From Acanthochlamys bracteata (taxonomy: Eukaryota; Streptophyta; Magnoliopsida; Pandanales; Velloziaceae): a stretch of DNA of 64,000 nucleotides. Positions 38,318 to 53,123 of the stretch are shown piece by piece (position 1 is the stretch's first letter; each line of letters begins with the position of its first letter). The stretch covers positions 7,938,501 to 8,002,500 of the forward strand of contig CM034135.1 of the NCBI GenBank assembly GCA_019914995.1, read 5' to 3'. Under the pieces are notes generated by a model. It was given only the letters and a program-made list of their open reading frames with translations. It was not told where the DNA came from and searched no databases. The position numbers were made by a program, and so were the translations under genes.

Positions 38318-39656
38318 TAAAGAGCTTTACTTAGTGCTTCACTATGCCTACTTTAATGTATCCCTTTCTTAGGATTTAGGTATATAAATTCATCATACTC
38401 CTCAATAGCTATAGTTCAGATTTTCGGAACAATGTTACATTCTGATTGCATTGAATGATTGAAATTGTTACAATCATTGCAACTGCTAACTTACAGTAGG
38501 TCCATTATGTGCACCTTATGGAAAGGGTTATTCTTTTATAAAACATTAGACACCCAGTATGTTGCAACAAGTTCTGATAACATCTTGATAATCACAAGAG
38601 AACAAGACAAAGTTAAATGCAAAATTAAGTGTGCATCACAGTAGAAGATACATCCACTCAGGAGATCAAGCAATTACTTACGCTAAAAGGCCAATCTTTC
38701 TCCAAAAACAATAAAAAACACTGAGTGCTGCGGCAACATTTTCTAAAGTTAACGCTGTATGGCCATTTGCACTACATGAATTCCTGTCCCCTTCATCTGA
38801 AGTAGAAATAAGAATGTTCTAACATCACCAGGCATTCAAGGAAGCAAAGAAAATTCAAGACTCTGAAAAACTCCTGAGTAGATAGCTGAGTTCATTTCCA
38901 ATCAGTATGTGGAACTCGGAGAAAGTGACTCCACTCCACCTGAAACCTATTGGAGGATCAGATTACTCAAACAGATCCTTTCAAGTAACACCATACTACA
39001 CTATCAAACTTCCTATAATGATACAATCTTCGATGTCTGGAGAGGAAGCAAGTAAGCAGAAACAGAAAAAGTTGATCATTATGGAAAACCGAAAAAAGGA
39101 AACCGACGAGATTAGAAAAGTGCAAGACCTGTATCTAAGAATTAAACCCATGGTAACAAAAAACTAACAAAAATAATAGATGCTATTTAACTTCATACTA
39201 GATCCTAAAAGAAACCTGAGCCATTCCACCACCAAATGACAAACCGTTTTAGAATTTGTCCAGGTAAATATTTGCCTATTTCCAGTAAAGAAGGAAGAAA
39301 ATCTCAAGATTGTCTACCCAAGATACAAACGCGCAAATGTTACAAAAAAATGAGAAGAAAGACAAAACTGACGATCACTTTTAGCTTACAATCTCAAATT
39401 CCTTGGATGTGCTGTTCAATTGCACGAACATGAACAACAGGCAACAACAACCTAAATTACAGTGTTCATCTATCATTAGACAGACAAAGAAACTGTACTA
39501 TCACCTCCCCAGCCTCCAAAACCAAGAAAAGAAAAGAGGGGAAAAAGAAATAAAAAACAGTAAATTTGAAATAATCTACACATAATCTAAAATCACAGTT
39601 GGTATCACGGTCATGCTTCTCCACTTTCTCTCTCTCTATTTTGACCCCCAAAAGCC
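38318..39656. other. Spacer and 3' UTR of RABA
   Basis: No gene is recognised in 38318-39200. About the last 300-400 bases are probably the 3' UTR of the RABA gene. Confidence 0.45.
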
Positions 39657-42209
39657 TTAGGTCGAACAGCAAGTTCTCTTGGTGGTCTCACTGGAATCAG
39701 CTACATTAATAGTTGTTCCTTGAATAGGTGGGCCAGCTGTGGCTGCTGCCTCTTGGGCAGCAAGTGCCTTCTTACTGATAATGTGATAGATCTCGGTTAA
39801 GATAGTCTGGAAGGCCTTCTCAATGTTAAGGGCTTCTAATGCTGAAGTCTCGAGGAAAGAGAGACCCTCCTTCTCAGCCAAGGCCTGGGCATCCTGTTCT
39901 GGAACTGCTCTCAAATGGTTTAGATCAGCCTTGTTACCAGCCATCATGATAACAATGTTGGAGTCTGCATGGTCCCTGAGTTCACGAAGCCACCTCTGTA
40001 CGTTGTCAAAGGTCTGCCTCTTGGTGATGTCATAGACCAAGAGGGCACCAACAGCGCCTCTGTAGTACGCACTGGTGATAGCCCGGTACCTCTCCTGGCC
40101 AGCAGTATCCCATATCTGTGCTTTCACAGTCTTGCCTTCAACCTTTCCCATAAAAGCATACGATAGTCATGATTGTGTAATAAATAATGTATACCAGTTT
40201 GTGATGCAAGAATGTAAAGCCAACAATTTGAAGATGGCATGCAATAATTATTTTCATGGAATGCAGATACAGTGCTCTATATCCTCTGCTCCTAAAAGAT
40301 TTTGGGTTTGTTTGACAAATCTTTTTTAACTACTTTTTGAGTTTTAGCTTTCTTTAAGTTAGTTTGATATATTTGGTAGAGGCTTTGCTAGAAGCTTTTA
40401 GCTGGGAAAAGAAATAACAGAATTGTTAAGAAATTCAAAAGCATATTCATCCATATATTTGAGCTTCTACTTTTTCTAACTAAATAAATAGACTTTTGTA
40501 CCCCTACTACAGAAAAAGAATCTTTACTATCATTCCATAACCTTAGATATTTTGGTCATTTAATACTCAAAAGCTCTTATAACTTTGCTAACCAAGCCTA
40601 CACAAAAGCTTTTTATACGCTCCAACTTAAAGAAAGTTGTTCTACCTTTTAGCTTCAATTTAAAAAAAACCTACCAAACAAACTCTTTCCACCTAGGCAT
40701 CTACCAGACGAATCTCTCCTAGATTCCATCCTAATACAGCCTGACTTATCATGAAAATACCTGTTATAATCCATTCTAACCTAATTGGAAATCGTAGTTA
40801 AAATCACAGCAAGACTCTTCAGTATCTTCCAAATCCATTTCTTCACTTACAAACACAACCTCTAATCTAAACACCACAACAATGACCTTTTCTAAATTAA
40901 GCACTAGATCCAATTGTCTGACCTGAACCTAATTAATAATCATAACCATTTACAATACATCTTTGTATTAACCATGTCTTGGTCCAATGATAAAATCTCA
41001 CTAAGAAGAGAATTTCATAGTATATAGAACATCCTTGATTTTCTAGAAATGGCGATAACAGAAGTTAAACAATAAGAAAGGGGTGTCATGCAGAGGTATA
41101 GTATTTTCAACAGGAACACCTCCCTTTCAAACATAGGGTATGACATCCTACGTGCCAATAAGATATGGATTTTTTAATGAACCAAATCAAGATGTTGTCA
41201 GATAACTGATGTTGCTTGCAAAGGCCAGCTGCTGTGTCACCTATCAAAATACTATGATGTACAAAATGACATTGTACTCATGATTGCCTCTTCAAACATG
41301 TTCATGAATGAGATGCAACAAGAACTAGGTGAACATTGGCAAACGACCTGCTTCGCTGACCAAAAGAGAGTTAAATGCCAGTGTCTTGGTTTTCAATCAT
41401 ATATATGGTCCCAATCACTCAGAAATTTTCGTCCAACAGTTTCATACACCGATCACTGTTAGCATGTTTTCTGAAAACTAGTATACTCCCGGAAATATAT
41501 GGCATTAGACAATGATTTCTAAGGAAAATAAAGCCCGTACATTTTCATGATGCTATCCAACAAAAGGTTAAAATTTAATCAATGCTATTAAGGATATTGT
41601 GGACAAACTTATTTCAAACGAACTTTATAGCAACTCTATCCAAGAATAGAAGGAGAAATAATATACTTAATTCCAAGTATGGAAAGGCAATTTGTTCAAT
41701 TCTCCAAGCTTATTGATTTAAAAAGGAGAAACACTTGGACAATGGGTTAAAGGAAAGGAATAGATAGTTGGTTGATATTTTCTTCTTATTATTATTAATT
41801 TTTGTCTCCTTTTGAGATGAAAGGGTTGAGGTCTTCAAGCTACACATAGTTTCCAGCTGCTATTTTCAAACTTAAAAACAAATTCCCCAAAACAAACAAT
41901 TCCGTTCTATTGACTATGCTTAATAGACCACACATAAATAACCCAAAAAATATATGCTCTAACCAACTATAACATGCTCAATTAATTAAACAACGAGAGA
42001 CAACTATGACACAACTATAGCATAACATATTGAGGACAGCTTACCTGGAGAGTCCTGGTAGCAAATTCAACACCAATGGTGGATTTAGACTCGAGACTGA
42101 ACTCATTACGGGTGAATCGCGAAAGAATGTTAGATTTCCCAACACCAGAGTCACCGATTAAGACAATTTTGAAGAGGTAATCATACTCGTGATCCACGCG
42201 GTGTCCCAT
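39657..42209 (-). CDS. Rab11-type small GTPase, RABA subfamily
   Basis: Two coding exons (42209-42045, 40142-39657) encode 216 residues. All GTPase motifs are present: P-loop GDSGVGKS (19-26), switch I Thr44, WDTAGQE with Gln71, NKAD (125-128) and ETSAL (153-157). The C-terminus ends CCST with Cys213 and Cys214 for double geranylgeranylation. The [20 protein letters not shown] start and the EFATRTLQ / VEGKTVKAQ junction identify the RABA (Rab11) group, probably RABA1 or RABA2. These proteins guide trans-Golgi-network vesicles to the plasma membrane and cell plate. The start is the MGHR methionine; an upstream in-frame codon is GTG, not ATG. The coding intron is 1.9 kb and holds a MITE. There is also a 5' UTR intron (42229-42844). 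The gene is head to head with Elongin C. Confidence 0.95.
40304..40685. mobile_element. MITE in the RABA coding intron
   Basis: The left end GGGTTTGTTTGACAAATC and the reverse complement of the right end, GAGTTTGTTTGGTAGG, form an imperfect inverted pair, with TTT on both sides. The 380-bp interior is non-coding and also partly foldback (GCTTTCTTTAAGTT against AACTTAAAGAAAG). It differs from families A and B. Confidence 0.5.
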
Positions 42210-43734
42210 AGTCACTTATTGCTCCCACCTAAGCAGATCCACAAGATACAATACGTAAGAAACTAACAAATTAGGAAAATGACAAACATGTGTTCACATT
42301 TAGAAACAAAGTCAAGCATAGAACCATGGATCTCCTAAAATGTTAACAAACGAACGCGTATGAAACAGAAAACACACCAAACTCAAGTCAAAACCTGATC
42401 GAGAACGCATGAGGAAACACTAGCATAAGCCGCATAACAATAATCTAAGAACAGTCCAACAACAGATTGAAGCTAATCGATTCATTCTCGTCCAGTTCAG
42501 ATAAACACGAGGGAAACTCCCCAAATATCTCTGATTCAGGACAAAGAAAATCAAACAACAAAACCAGATCGGAGCAATGACAACAAACTCAGTCAACTTC
42601 TTCTCAAACAACAACAAAAAGAACAAACAACAGATCAAGTTCAGATTCCATCAATCTGAGAGCAAAAAAGAAAAAAAGCAGATCCGTTTGAGATTCCATG
42701 AACCTAAATCAAGTGAAGAAAAGCAGATCATTACAAAACTCGACGAATCACAATCCTAACCAATAAAAGATATCCAAAAAGAAAACTAAGGAAATCAGAA
42801 ACCAAAAAGAGATGTGTAAGGACAGATTTCATTGAGAATACAACCTGTTTCTTCGTAGATCTCTCCAAATCGAACGTTGACGATCAGCTCTGTGACGGTT
42901 TTCGTTCTTTCGCTAGAGAGATAAGAGAGAGAACGAAGAGGAGAGATAAACAATGGGGTGCCAGCATTCGAACCAGGCCTTTATATTCCTCCACTTGTTC
43001 AATCATGCTTGCTGGCTCCGGTCTGGAACAAAAAATTAATTAATTATTATTTATTAATTATTGGTTATGGTTTGAATGGTTCGGTTTAGATAGTTTGGGT
43101 CCGGTCTAGCTAGCTTCAATTGGGTTCGAGGCAATTCTTATATTATTTAGTTTGATAATTATTTAATTAATTAAAGACTAATCATTGAGAAATATGTAAA
43201 ACATCGTGGTTAGCCTGCCTAGTAAGACAACGACTAATAGCGGTGCATATGCATGGCATGTTCATGCTTTGCAACTATTTGCTTTTTTTGTATCGACTTT
43301 CAATCAAGGGTACGCACAACACAAAGTTGCACCAACCTTTTTATTCTTTTGGTTTATTAATTGAGAGATAATAAAAATCATCATCATTATTTTTTTGTAA
43401 AATAGATTAAGTACTTGGTTTGTTGAATCTATTACATAGTCTATAATATTAATTATAATACGTTTACTCTTAAAAAAATTCTATATTTCTCATAGAATTT
43501 CAAAATTTTCTAAACCATGTTAAGTAACAAGTATATATGGGCCATATGGGTCACTTAATTATATGTTACTGGGCCATGCGGGCTTCGTTAGTCTTTCCAG
43601 AATCAAAACCCAATCCAATCAAACCAACAACACCAAGATTCACAATTACGGAAGAAATACGTGTTCACGTTGTCTGACTGTTGAAGAAGAACAAAGAAGG
43701 TTTGAGAAATCAATCAAGAGGGCAGCAGGACAAA
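42210..43734. promoter_or_regulatory. Divergent region between RABA and Elongin C
   Basis: The right-hand part of the RABA side is 5' UTR with an intron: on the minus strand an exon ends GAAACAG at 42845, and the next begins GTGGGAGC at 42228. The RABA transcript probably starts near 42900-42960. From about 43020 to 43560 the DNA is AT-rich with no gene. It includes CATATGCATGGCATG near 43247, which resembles an RY element. The Elongin C leader is probably from about 43570. Confidence 0.5.
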
Positions 43735-46373
43735 ATGAAGAAAGAGGAAACAGTGAAGCTGATCAGTGCAGAAGGTTTCGAATTTGTTGTCGACAAGCAA
43801 GCTGCAATGGTCTCTCAAACAATCCGTAACATGCTCACATCACCAGGTGATTGATTGAAATCGAATTTCTCCAAAAAATATTGAATTTTTATTACAATCT
43901 TACGCTGTTTGTTAGTTATTGCTTCGATTTAGCCGTAGGGAGTCGTGATATGGGAAAAAGAAAGAATTTTCAGGTGTCGATTTTAGCATCACAGTATATG
44001 ATTATTGCTTAGCTTCAAAAATCGAGTCTTTAATGGACAACCTTTTCTTATTTCTTATAGATTAGGTTGATCTGAGTAGTAGGAATTAATTATTTTTGTG
44101 GGCTAGAAACAGAATTCGGATAACAGAAAGATTCTTTTCTATCGGTGTTCGTGGAATCTCTGGCATTTGGTTTAAAAGTCAAATTTTTAATTACAATCTT
44201 GTTTTGTTTCATACAGAATGTGTAAATTGAACTATAGGAATTAGTGTACTGATTTAGGTGTTGTTGGTTAGAAACTGAATTTGGAGAAAAGGGAAGACTT
44301 TTTATGGTGCTCTTGGAGTCTACTTTAGTGCTTAGTTAAACTCAAACTTATAATTGTAATGTTCCAGAAGTTGTTTCGTAGATTCAACTGTAGGAAGCCT
44401 TACGCTGTGACTAGGAGTTGTTGGTTAGAGCCATCGAGCTATTAATTGTAATGTTCCAGAAGTTGTTTCATAGATTCAACTGTAGGATTCCTTATGCTGT
44501 GACTGTGAGTTGTTGGTTAGAGTCACCGGACATGAGAAAGAAATAGAAACATGATATTCGTGATGTTTCTAGGAATTCTCCCTCTTTGTTCAATTAAAAT
44601 AACGTATCAGAGCCACTTCTGCTGACAATAGGTTTCCAATATAGGGCCTTGTATATGGAAAACCATTCAGGGTGACTTTGTTTGAAACGAACATGAATTG
44701 ACGATGTCAATGTTTTACATAGATTTGATTATGGTATCCATTTATAATTTCTTATTTTGCAATTTAGTTCTTACCCTGATCTGGTTTCATGAAGTAAACC
44801 AACTGTACGGACAATTGAGAACTAACAAGCTTATCAGAATCTCGGCATCTGGCAAGAAAAGTGTGACATTCATATCCTTGGATTGTATGCTCTTGTGTAG
44901 TCTATCCTGTAAATCTTGGATCTTATACTGTGTAAAGTTGGATAATTTGAAACAGATAGGCATCTTTAACAGTATATCTGTCTAGTAGTTAAGTGAAGGG
45001 TGAGGTGGAGGTTGAGACTACAAGTACTTTCTAATCATGATGAAGAAGAGATCATGTTAATACACTACTGCAGCATGCCAAACTAATAAGTGTGTAAGTC
45101 CATTTGGGATCCTGAGTTGGTGTGAACAATGCTTCTAGGAATTCATTGCAAGTGAAACGTTTGTTTTGGAACCTAGCCGTATGACTAGGAGGAAGTTTAG
45201 AAGCTCTTTGCTAAATACCTAAACTATGAAATCACTCCTTTCCTAATCAGACAGACCATTCTAGAAGAAAGGGTGTTGACAAATGGTCTAGTATTGGATT
45301 TGCGACTGATTGGTGCAGGTGGCTTTGCGGAGGCACAGCTTGGAGAGGTGACATTTCCCGAAATCAGTACACCCATTCTTGAGAAAATCTGCCAGTATTT
45401 TTACTGGTCCTTACAATTTGCCAGGTAAGCTATCTGATTTTAGCCCCTTCACTTGGTTTCTTATTTGCATTTATCAATTTTGCTCGCCAATTTCTTGTTG
45501 TAATTTTTTTAGCACATAGCATTATGTCCACTAACAATTCATGCGACTCCTCTCTTTTGAGTTGGGCCATTAACATTATCTTTAATATTCTTCTGCTTCA
45601 TTGTCTTTTCTTATTTGTAAATTGAACGAGGGTCATTTTAGGGCTGTGAAGTGGTCATAATAGTGTTCTAGGCTTCTGGATAGCACTTGTTTGCTTTGAA
45701 TTATTTAGATCTTCAGTTTACTGAATTGGTTATTATTCATTATTACATGTACTTTGGCTTTACATTTATTTCTACAGATAATTATCTGTTTCATCTGACT
45801 GTTCTCTCACCTAATTTACGTATTTAATATCTTAATATTCTTGGTATATTCTGGGATGAAGAGCTCACTCCCTAAATACTCAATTATACATTGGAATCGT
45901 ACACATAAGACTCATTGCAGCAGTAGCTTCACACAATCCCCTTCCAGGAAATTAAAGTTTTTCTCTGCTGGTCTAGTGTCTACCGTCTTTCCCTAAAAGT
46001 ATGACCTTCCAAGCGTCATCAAGTTTGCTCTTGGTTGACATATGTGGTTGTAGGTAGTTCAATTTCTTTAATTATACGACTCAACTGCATCCCATTCGTG
46101 CCTCTTGTTATAACTCAGATGTATTTTGTAAGCTATTGTCAAGATATTAGCATTCCGCTTTTATTTTGTTTTTATGTTCCTTTCTTACATGGAAGCTAAA
46201 CATTGTGTAACTCAAGTGTAGAACAGCCCGGCAGTACCATTTGATTTTCGCTTGTATCGGCTAATATCTAACCTCGCAAAATTTGCTGTGGCAGTGGAAA
46301 GGAGACGGAGTTTCACATCGAACCAGAACTAACCTTGGAACTGATGATGGCGGCCAACTATCTCCACACCTGA
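43735..46373 (+). CDS. ELC: Elongin C (SKP1/BTB-fold adaptor)
   Basis: Three exons (43735-43846, 45319-45424, 46295-46373) join in frame to 98 residues, the full length for plant Elongin C. Landmarks are VKLISAEGFEFVVDKQAA, SQTIRNMLTSPG, GEVTFPEISTPILEKICQYFYW and the C-terminal PELTLELMMAANYLHT, which make up the BTB/POZ-like fold. In animals and yeast, Elongin C links BC-box proteins to cullin ubiquitin ligases and transcription elongation complexes. The plant role is less defined, so function here is by family only. Intron 1 (1.47 kb) contains a 92-bp tandem duplication. RPN11, another ubiquitin-system gene, is the next gene downstream, probably by chance. Confidence 0.94.
44351..44527. 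repeat. 92-bp tandem duplication in Elongin C intron 1
   Basis: Two adjacent copies start TAATTGTAATGTTCCAGAAG at 44351 and 44443 and differ at only about ten positions. Both contain AGATTCAACTGTAGGA and GTTGTTGGTTAGAG. More diverged relatives precede them near 44188-44285 (AACTATAGGAATTAG, GTTGTTGGTTAGAAAC) and possibly near 43895, suggesting repeated local duplication. Confidence 0.85.
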
Positions 46374-46651
46374 TTGTTGTCTTTGTTGTATCACTAAGTT
46401 GATTATTTGACAACTGCTTCGACATATAATTACAGGAATTTCTCTGACCTGATACTGTCTGATTGAGTCCATTATTATGTAACAAATTCCTAACATTCCT
46501 GTCATCTTGTCATTTGCATACTCCTAACTGTGCCCTCCATGTTGGTATTGTAACTCCATAATTCAAGGAAATTACATTTTTCGGTAACAATATCCATTGC
46601 AGTGTTTTCTCGGTTAAGTTTAGACTGCAGAAACTGTCGGAGAACTCCAGA

Positions 46652-46812
46652 GGGTGCGTTTTGACATTATTTAAAAAAACAATTTTAAATTTACGTTTTC
46701 TTAATAAATTTATAAAATTATTTAATATTTAAAATAAAATTATATTATAAAATTTTTATTATTAATTTATTTATTTTAAAAAATATTTTATAAGTAATTT
46801 TCAAGCAGTCCC
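46652..46812. mobile_element. Short MITE family A copy
   Basis: The left end is GGGTGCGTTTTGACATT. The right end, AAGTAATTTTCAAGCAGTCCC, reverse-complements to GGGACTGCTTGAAAATT. The AT-rich interior is shorter than usual (161 bp in all), so it is an internally deleted family member. Confidence 0.5.
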
Positions 46813-47220
46813 ATTGGTATATGATTTCGTTGGAGTCCGAATTAGTATGATGAAATTCGTAAAGTATTCGCGGAAGAAAAAAACCGAGTTTAATCAAGTT
46901 GCTTGGCAGAGTTTTTCTCTTTTTTTCTTTTTTTTGGGTTGTTTTGCATAAATCTCTACTTCAATACACGCCCTATCCTGCAAAAGGAAGCAATTTCTGA
47001 CAACCGACTACCGTTAACCGTAAAAAATTCATCAATCGTGCTTATTTTGCGAAATCCGAAAACTTCTATCCATACCTAGCCCATTACGAGCCCTATATAA
47101 ACTAAAGTAAACCTCCATATGAGGACTGCTACTAAACGCTATTTAGCGGCCCTTAGTTGCAAATTAGTAGGTTTCTACATACTATAATTAGATCTTCACC
47201 CGAACCCACTTCGAGCTCAA

Positions 47221-47230
47221 GCTATATAAG
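47221..47230 (+). promoter_or_regulatory. TATA box of RPN11
   Basis: GCTATATAAG lies about 117-125 bp upstream of the start codon, giving a 5' leader of about 90 bases. Confidence 0.5.
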
Positions 47231-47346
47231 AAACTTTCTGTTTTTTCTTTCACGAAAAAAGATTTCGATCCACCGCCGATCTTCTCCGGCGACCGAATAA
47301 AACGAAAAGAGATCTTTCGACAAACTTCGACAATATCTATAATAAT

Positions 47347-50807
<3,461 letters not shown>

Positions 50808-51485
50808 TAAGAAAATACATCACTTTGAAGCAAACCTCTATCATGTCAATCAGCATTTTCTTTATATCCATGGAACTTGGAAATGCTTCGTGTACGAGAC
50901 ATGGCAATACAATACATCAGTTAGTTAAATCTCTTTCGTATTATTGCTTTGTGTAACATTGATTGAGGAATCTTTCTTATCATGGCTTGGGCTACATCTA
51001 ATTCTTCACAGTAATGTAAAAAATGTAAAAAATGTAAAATATATGCAATGTTTTTCAAATGATTGCTACGTTGTTTTGCAAAAATTTTGTTGAAACTGTG
51101 TTGACAAAATTTCTAACTCTATTGGAATACGAAACTGTCATGATGTTGTAAAGACAATAGTAGTGGAAACAAAAAACAACCTATGTATCACGTCCTCGCT
51201 ATAACTAGTAAGTAGAGCATAAGGTTTTCTTCGTACGCATGTCTGTTGTTGTTAAGTACTTCTGCTGTATCTTTTAAGTAAACTTCTTTAGTTACTATTA
51301 ACGTTACATGATTGAATACAACTGTGATTCCTGAACACCGAGTTTATTCGACAAAGAAGGTATCCCTCTTTACTGTTTTACATCTACTGACTTTATTCAA
51401 CAACAAAGCATGTTGCCTCTTTACTATAATACATAGTACTCATAGTAACTCTAAAAGGAGTTTTGTTTCCTTTGCTATTTCTTCT
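50808..51485. other. Spacer between convergent RPN11 and LTP
   Basis: This holds the 3' UTRs of both genes. A short triplication of AAAATGTAA occurs near 51015-51040. No gene is seen. Confidence 0.5.
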
Positions 51486-51928
51486 TCATGGCAAGGTGTA
51501 ACCTACAATGTAAAAGAAAACATAGTTAGTCAGGTATTCATATGAACATGTAGGTCGTTTTCTGAAGTAACATATGTACCTCCACATTTGTAGCCGACCG
51601 GGCGACGAGCAAGGTTGCATCTTTTAGGAATGGTCATGGCAATCTGAGGCTTGACTCCAGCCCTCTTGGCAGTATTAGACAGCATAACGGCGCATAGGCA
51701 TTTCGGGTTCTGCCCAAGCCTTTGAATCTGTGAGCAGCACTGGGACGAAACGGGTGCTCGTATGTTCTGCGCAGCAGCAGCACACGGAGTCAGGCTGAAT
51801 GCCATCCTGTCGGGCGGAATCCGCCCGCATTCTCCTGCTGCTTCAACAAGAACATTAGGCATTCTTCCTGCAATGCTTGCAACAAGAAGCATACCAAATA
51901 TGAACAAGAACTTGTTTGAAACTTCCAT
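51486..51928 (-). CDS. Secreted non-specific lipid-transfer protein
   Basis: Two exons (51928-51580 and a tiny 51502-51486 that adds only GYTLP after the split glycine) encode 121 residues. The tiny last exon, which adds the conserved YTLP-type tail, supports the splice. A signal peptide (hydrophobic FLFIFGMLLVASIAG) precedes the eight-cysteine motif: C-x14-C-x14-CC-x11-C-x-C-x24-C-x10-C. The AFSLTPCAAA and PKCLCAVMLSNTAKRAG wording is close to an Arabidopsis chromosome 5 LTP cluster as I remember it. Such proteins bind lipids in the cell wall space, with roles in cutin supply, defence or reproduction; the specific role is unknown. The ATG is at 51928, because the upstream in-frame codon is TTG. 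A decayed tandem copy lies about 0.5 kb upstream. Confidence 0.92.
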
Positions 51929-51990
51929 CCTCAATTCAAATTGAAGTAATGTGTACTGACTGTTGAATGCTTCATCTGCATGCTAGTGTT

Positions 51991-52003
51991 GAGTATTTAT
52001 AGC
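51991..52003 (-). promoter_or_regulatory. TATA box of the LTP gene
   Basis: The minus strand reads GCTATAAATACTC, an excellent TATA box about 65-75 bp upstream of the LTP start codon. Strong TATA boxes are common in highly expressed, tissue-specific secreted protein genes. Confidence 0.65.
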
Positions 52004-52454
52004 ATAAGAAGTAGGATAGCCTAGAAAGAATATGTCACTGTAACAAGTGAACACCTCATGGTTTTCTTTTTTGTTAGTGGAAACAGCACTACAACAACAT
52101 TGAAGGCGCTAGAGATATATAAGCGTGCATAAAGCATATAGGTCTACTTCGCTAATTCAATTGTAGGCCCGATTTGTAAAATACCCTTCGAATATTCATA
52201 TATTTCATCAAACACCGTTCACACAATTACACAAACCATAACTTCATCTTCAGTAAATCTCCGTGAGATGTCAATCAATCTTAGATGTGGCAACATAAAA
52301 TCCAATCCGAAAATTTAATCTAAAATAGATCTACTTAATTTGATTTAAAATTAATAATTTTAATTAATATAAATATATAAATTAAGTTAAATTATATGGA
52401 TTTGATAAATAGTTCGATTCAAAACTAACACACACAAATCCCAATTGTACATCC

Positions 52455-52790
52455 CTAATCAATCTTCGAAATCAAATGTATGCGCAGAATCAAATGTAAC
52501 CAACAGAGTGATTGGCGAAGTTGCAACTCTTCGGAATACTCTATGGCAAGTTCAGGTATAACTCCAGCGTTCTTTGCGTTATCAGACAACATAATGGCAT
52601 GCACGCAGGGTTCATTCCAAAATCGTAACTGCTGATCGACCAGCACTGAGACGTTAACGACGTGAGACGCTATGATGCACAAGGCACGAGCTTGAATGCC
52701 ACGGTGTTTGCAGGCGTCGATCGACAATCGCCTACTGGCTTCGGTGTTCTTCGTTCTTGCAATGCTTGCAATATTAACAAGAAAACAAGT
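52455..52790 (-). pseudogene. Decayed lipid-transfer protein copy
   Basis: Minus-strand translation shows two blocks related to the LTP at 51486-51928. One is GDC...AFKLVPCAS followed by TSQCW and NPAC (matching GEC...AFSLTPCAA, SSQCC and NPKC). In another frame, AIMLSDNAKNAGVIPELAI matches AVMLSNTAKRAGVKPQIAM. Breaks visible are an in-frame TAG at 52670-52672, loss of one cysteine of the CC pair (CW), loss of the CxC pair and a frameshift between the two blocks. It is an old tandem duplicate, no longer coding. Confidence 0.8.
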
Positions 52791-52804
52791 ACACAGATGA
52801 GTTA

Positions 52805-52877
52805 ATACACACTAGAGTCTGGAACTGCCGAGCAGTCTGCAACAGTTCATTATATACACACTAGAGTCTGGAACTGC
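52805..52877. repeat. Short direct repeat, 49-bp period
   Basis: The 24-bp unit starting ATACACACTAGAGTCTGG occurs at 52805 and again at 52854. It lies just upstream of the LTP pseudogene, probably from a small local duplication. Confidence 0.85.
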
Positions 52878-53123
52878 AACAACATCATTCGAGTTATTGC
52901 AGCGCTAACTTGAAATGGCGCAGTTGCAGTAGTTGGAAAAACATTTTCTTCTCATACATAGACAGACTCAAATACCATTACATAAAAAATAACGTACATA
53001 GACTGTATTCCAAACTATAAACAAGACATTAAAATTCCAAACTCTACAACTCTGTAAAGATAACAGGCGGATAGTTAACAGTAAGATTTTCACTCATATG
53101 TACGCAATGAAGAACGCGGCAGA
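52878..53123. other. Short spacer and RopGEF 3' UTR
   Basis: No gene is seen. It probably contains the 3' UTR of the RopGEF gene. Confidence 0.45.

Larger units (their letters stand above)
46374..47346. other. Spacer upstream of RPN11
   Basis: The first part is the Elongin C 3' UTR. A short MITE lies at 46652-46812. The remainder is the RPN11 promoter with the TATA box listed separately. Confidence 0.5.

Noticed and set aside
42210-42215. Two-residue longer start for the RABA protein
   Set aside because: The upstream codon is GTG, not ATG; MGHR is the usual start.
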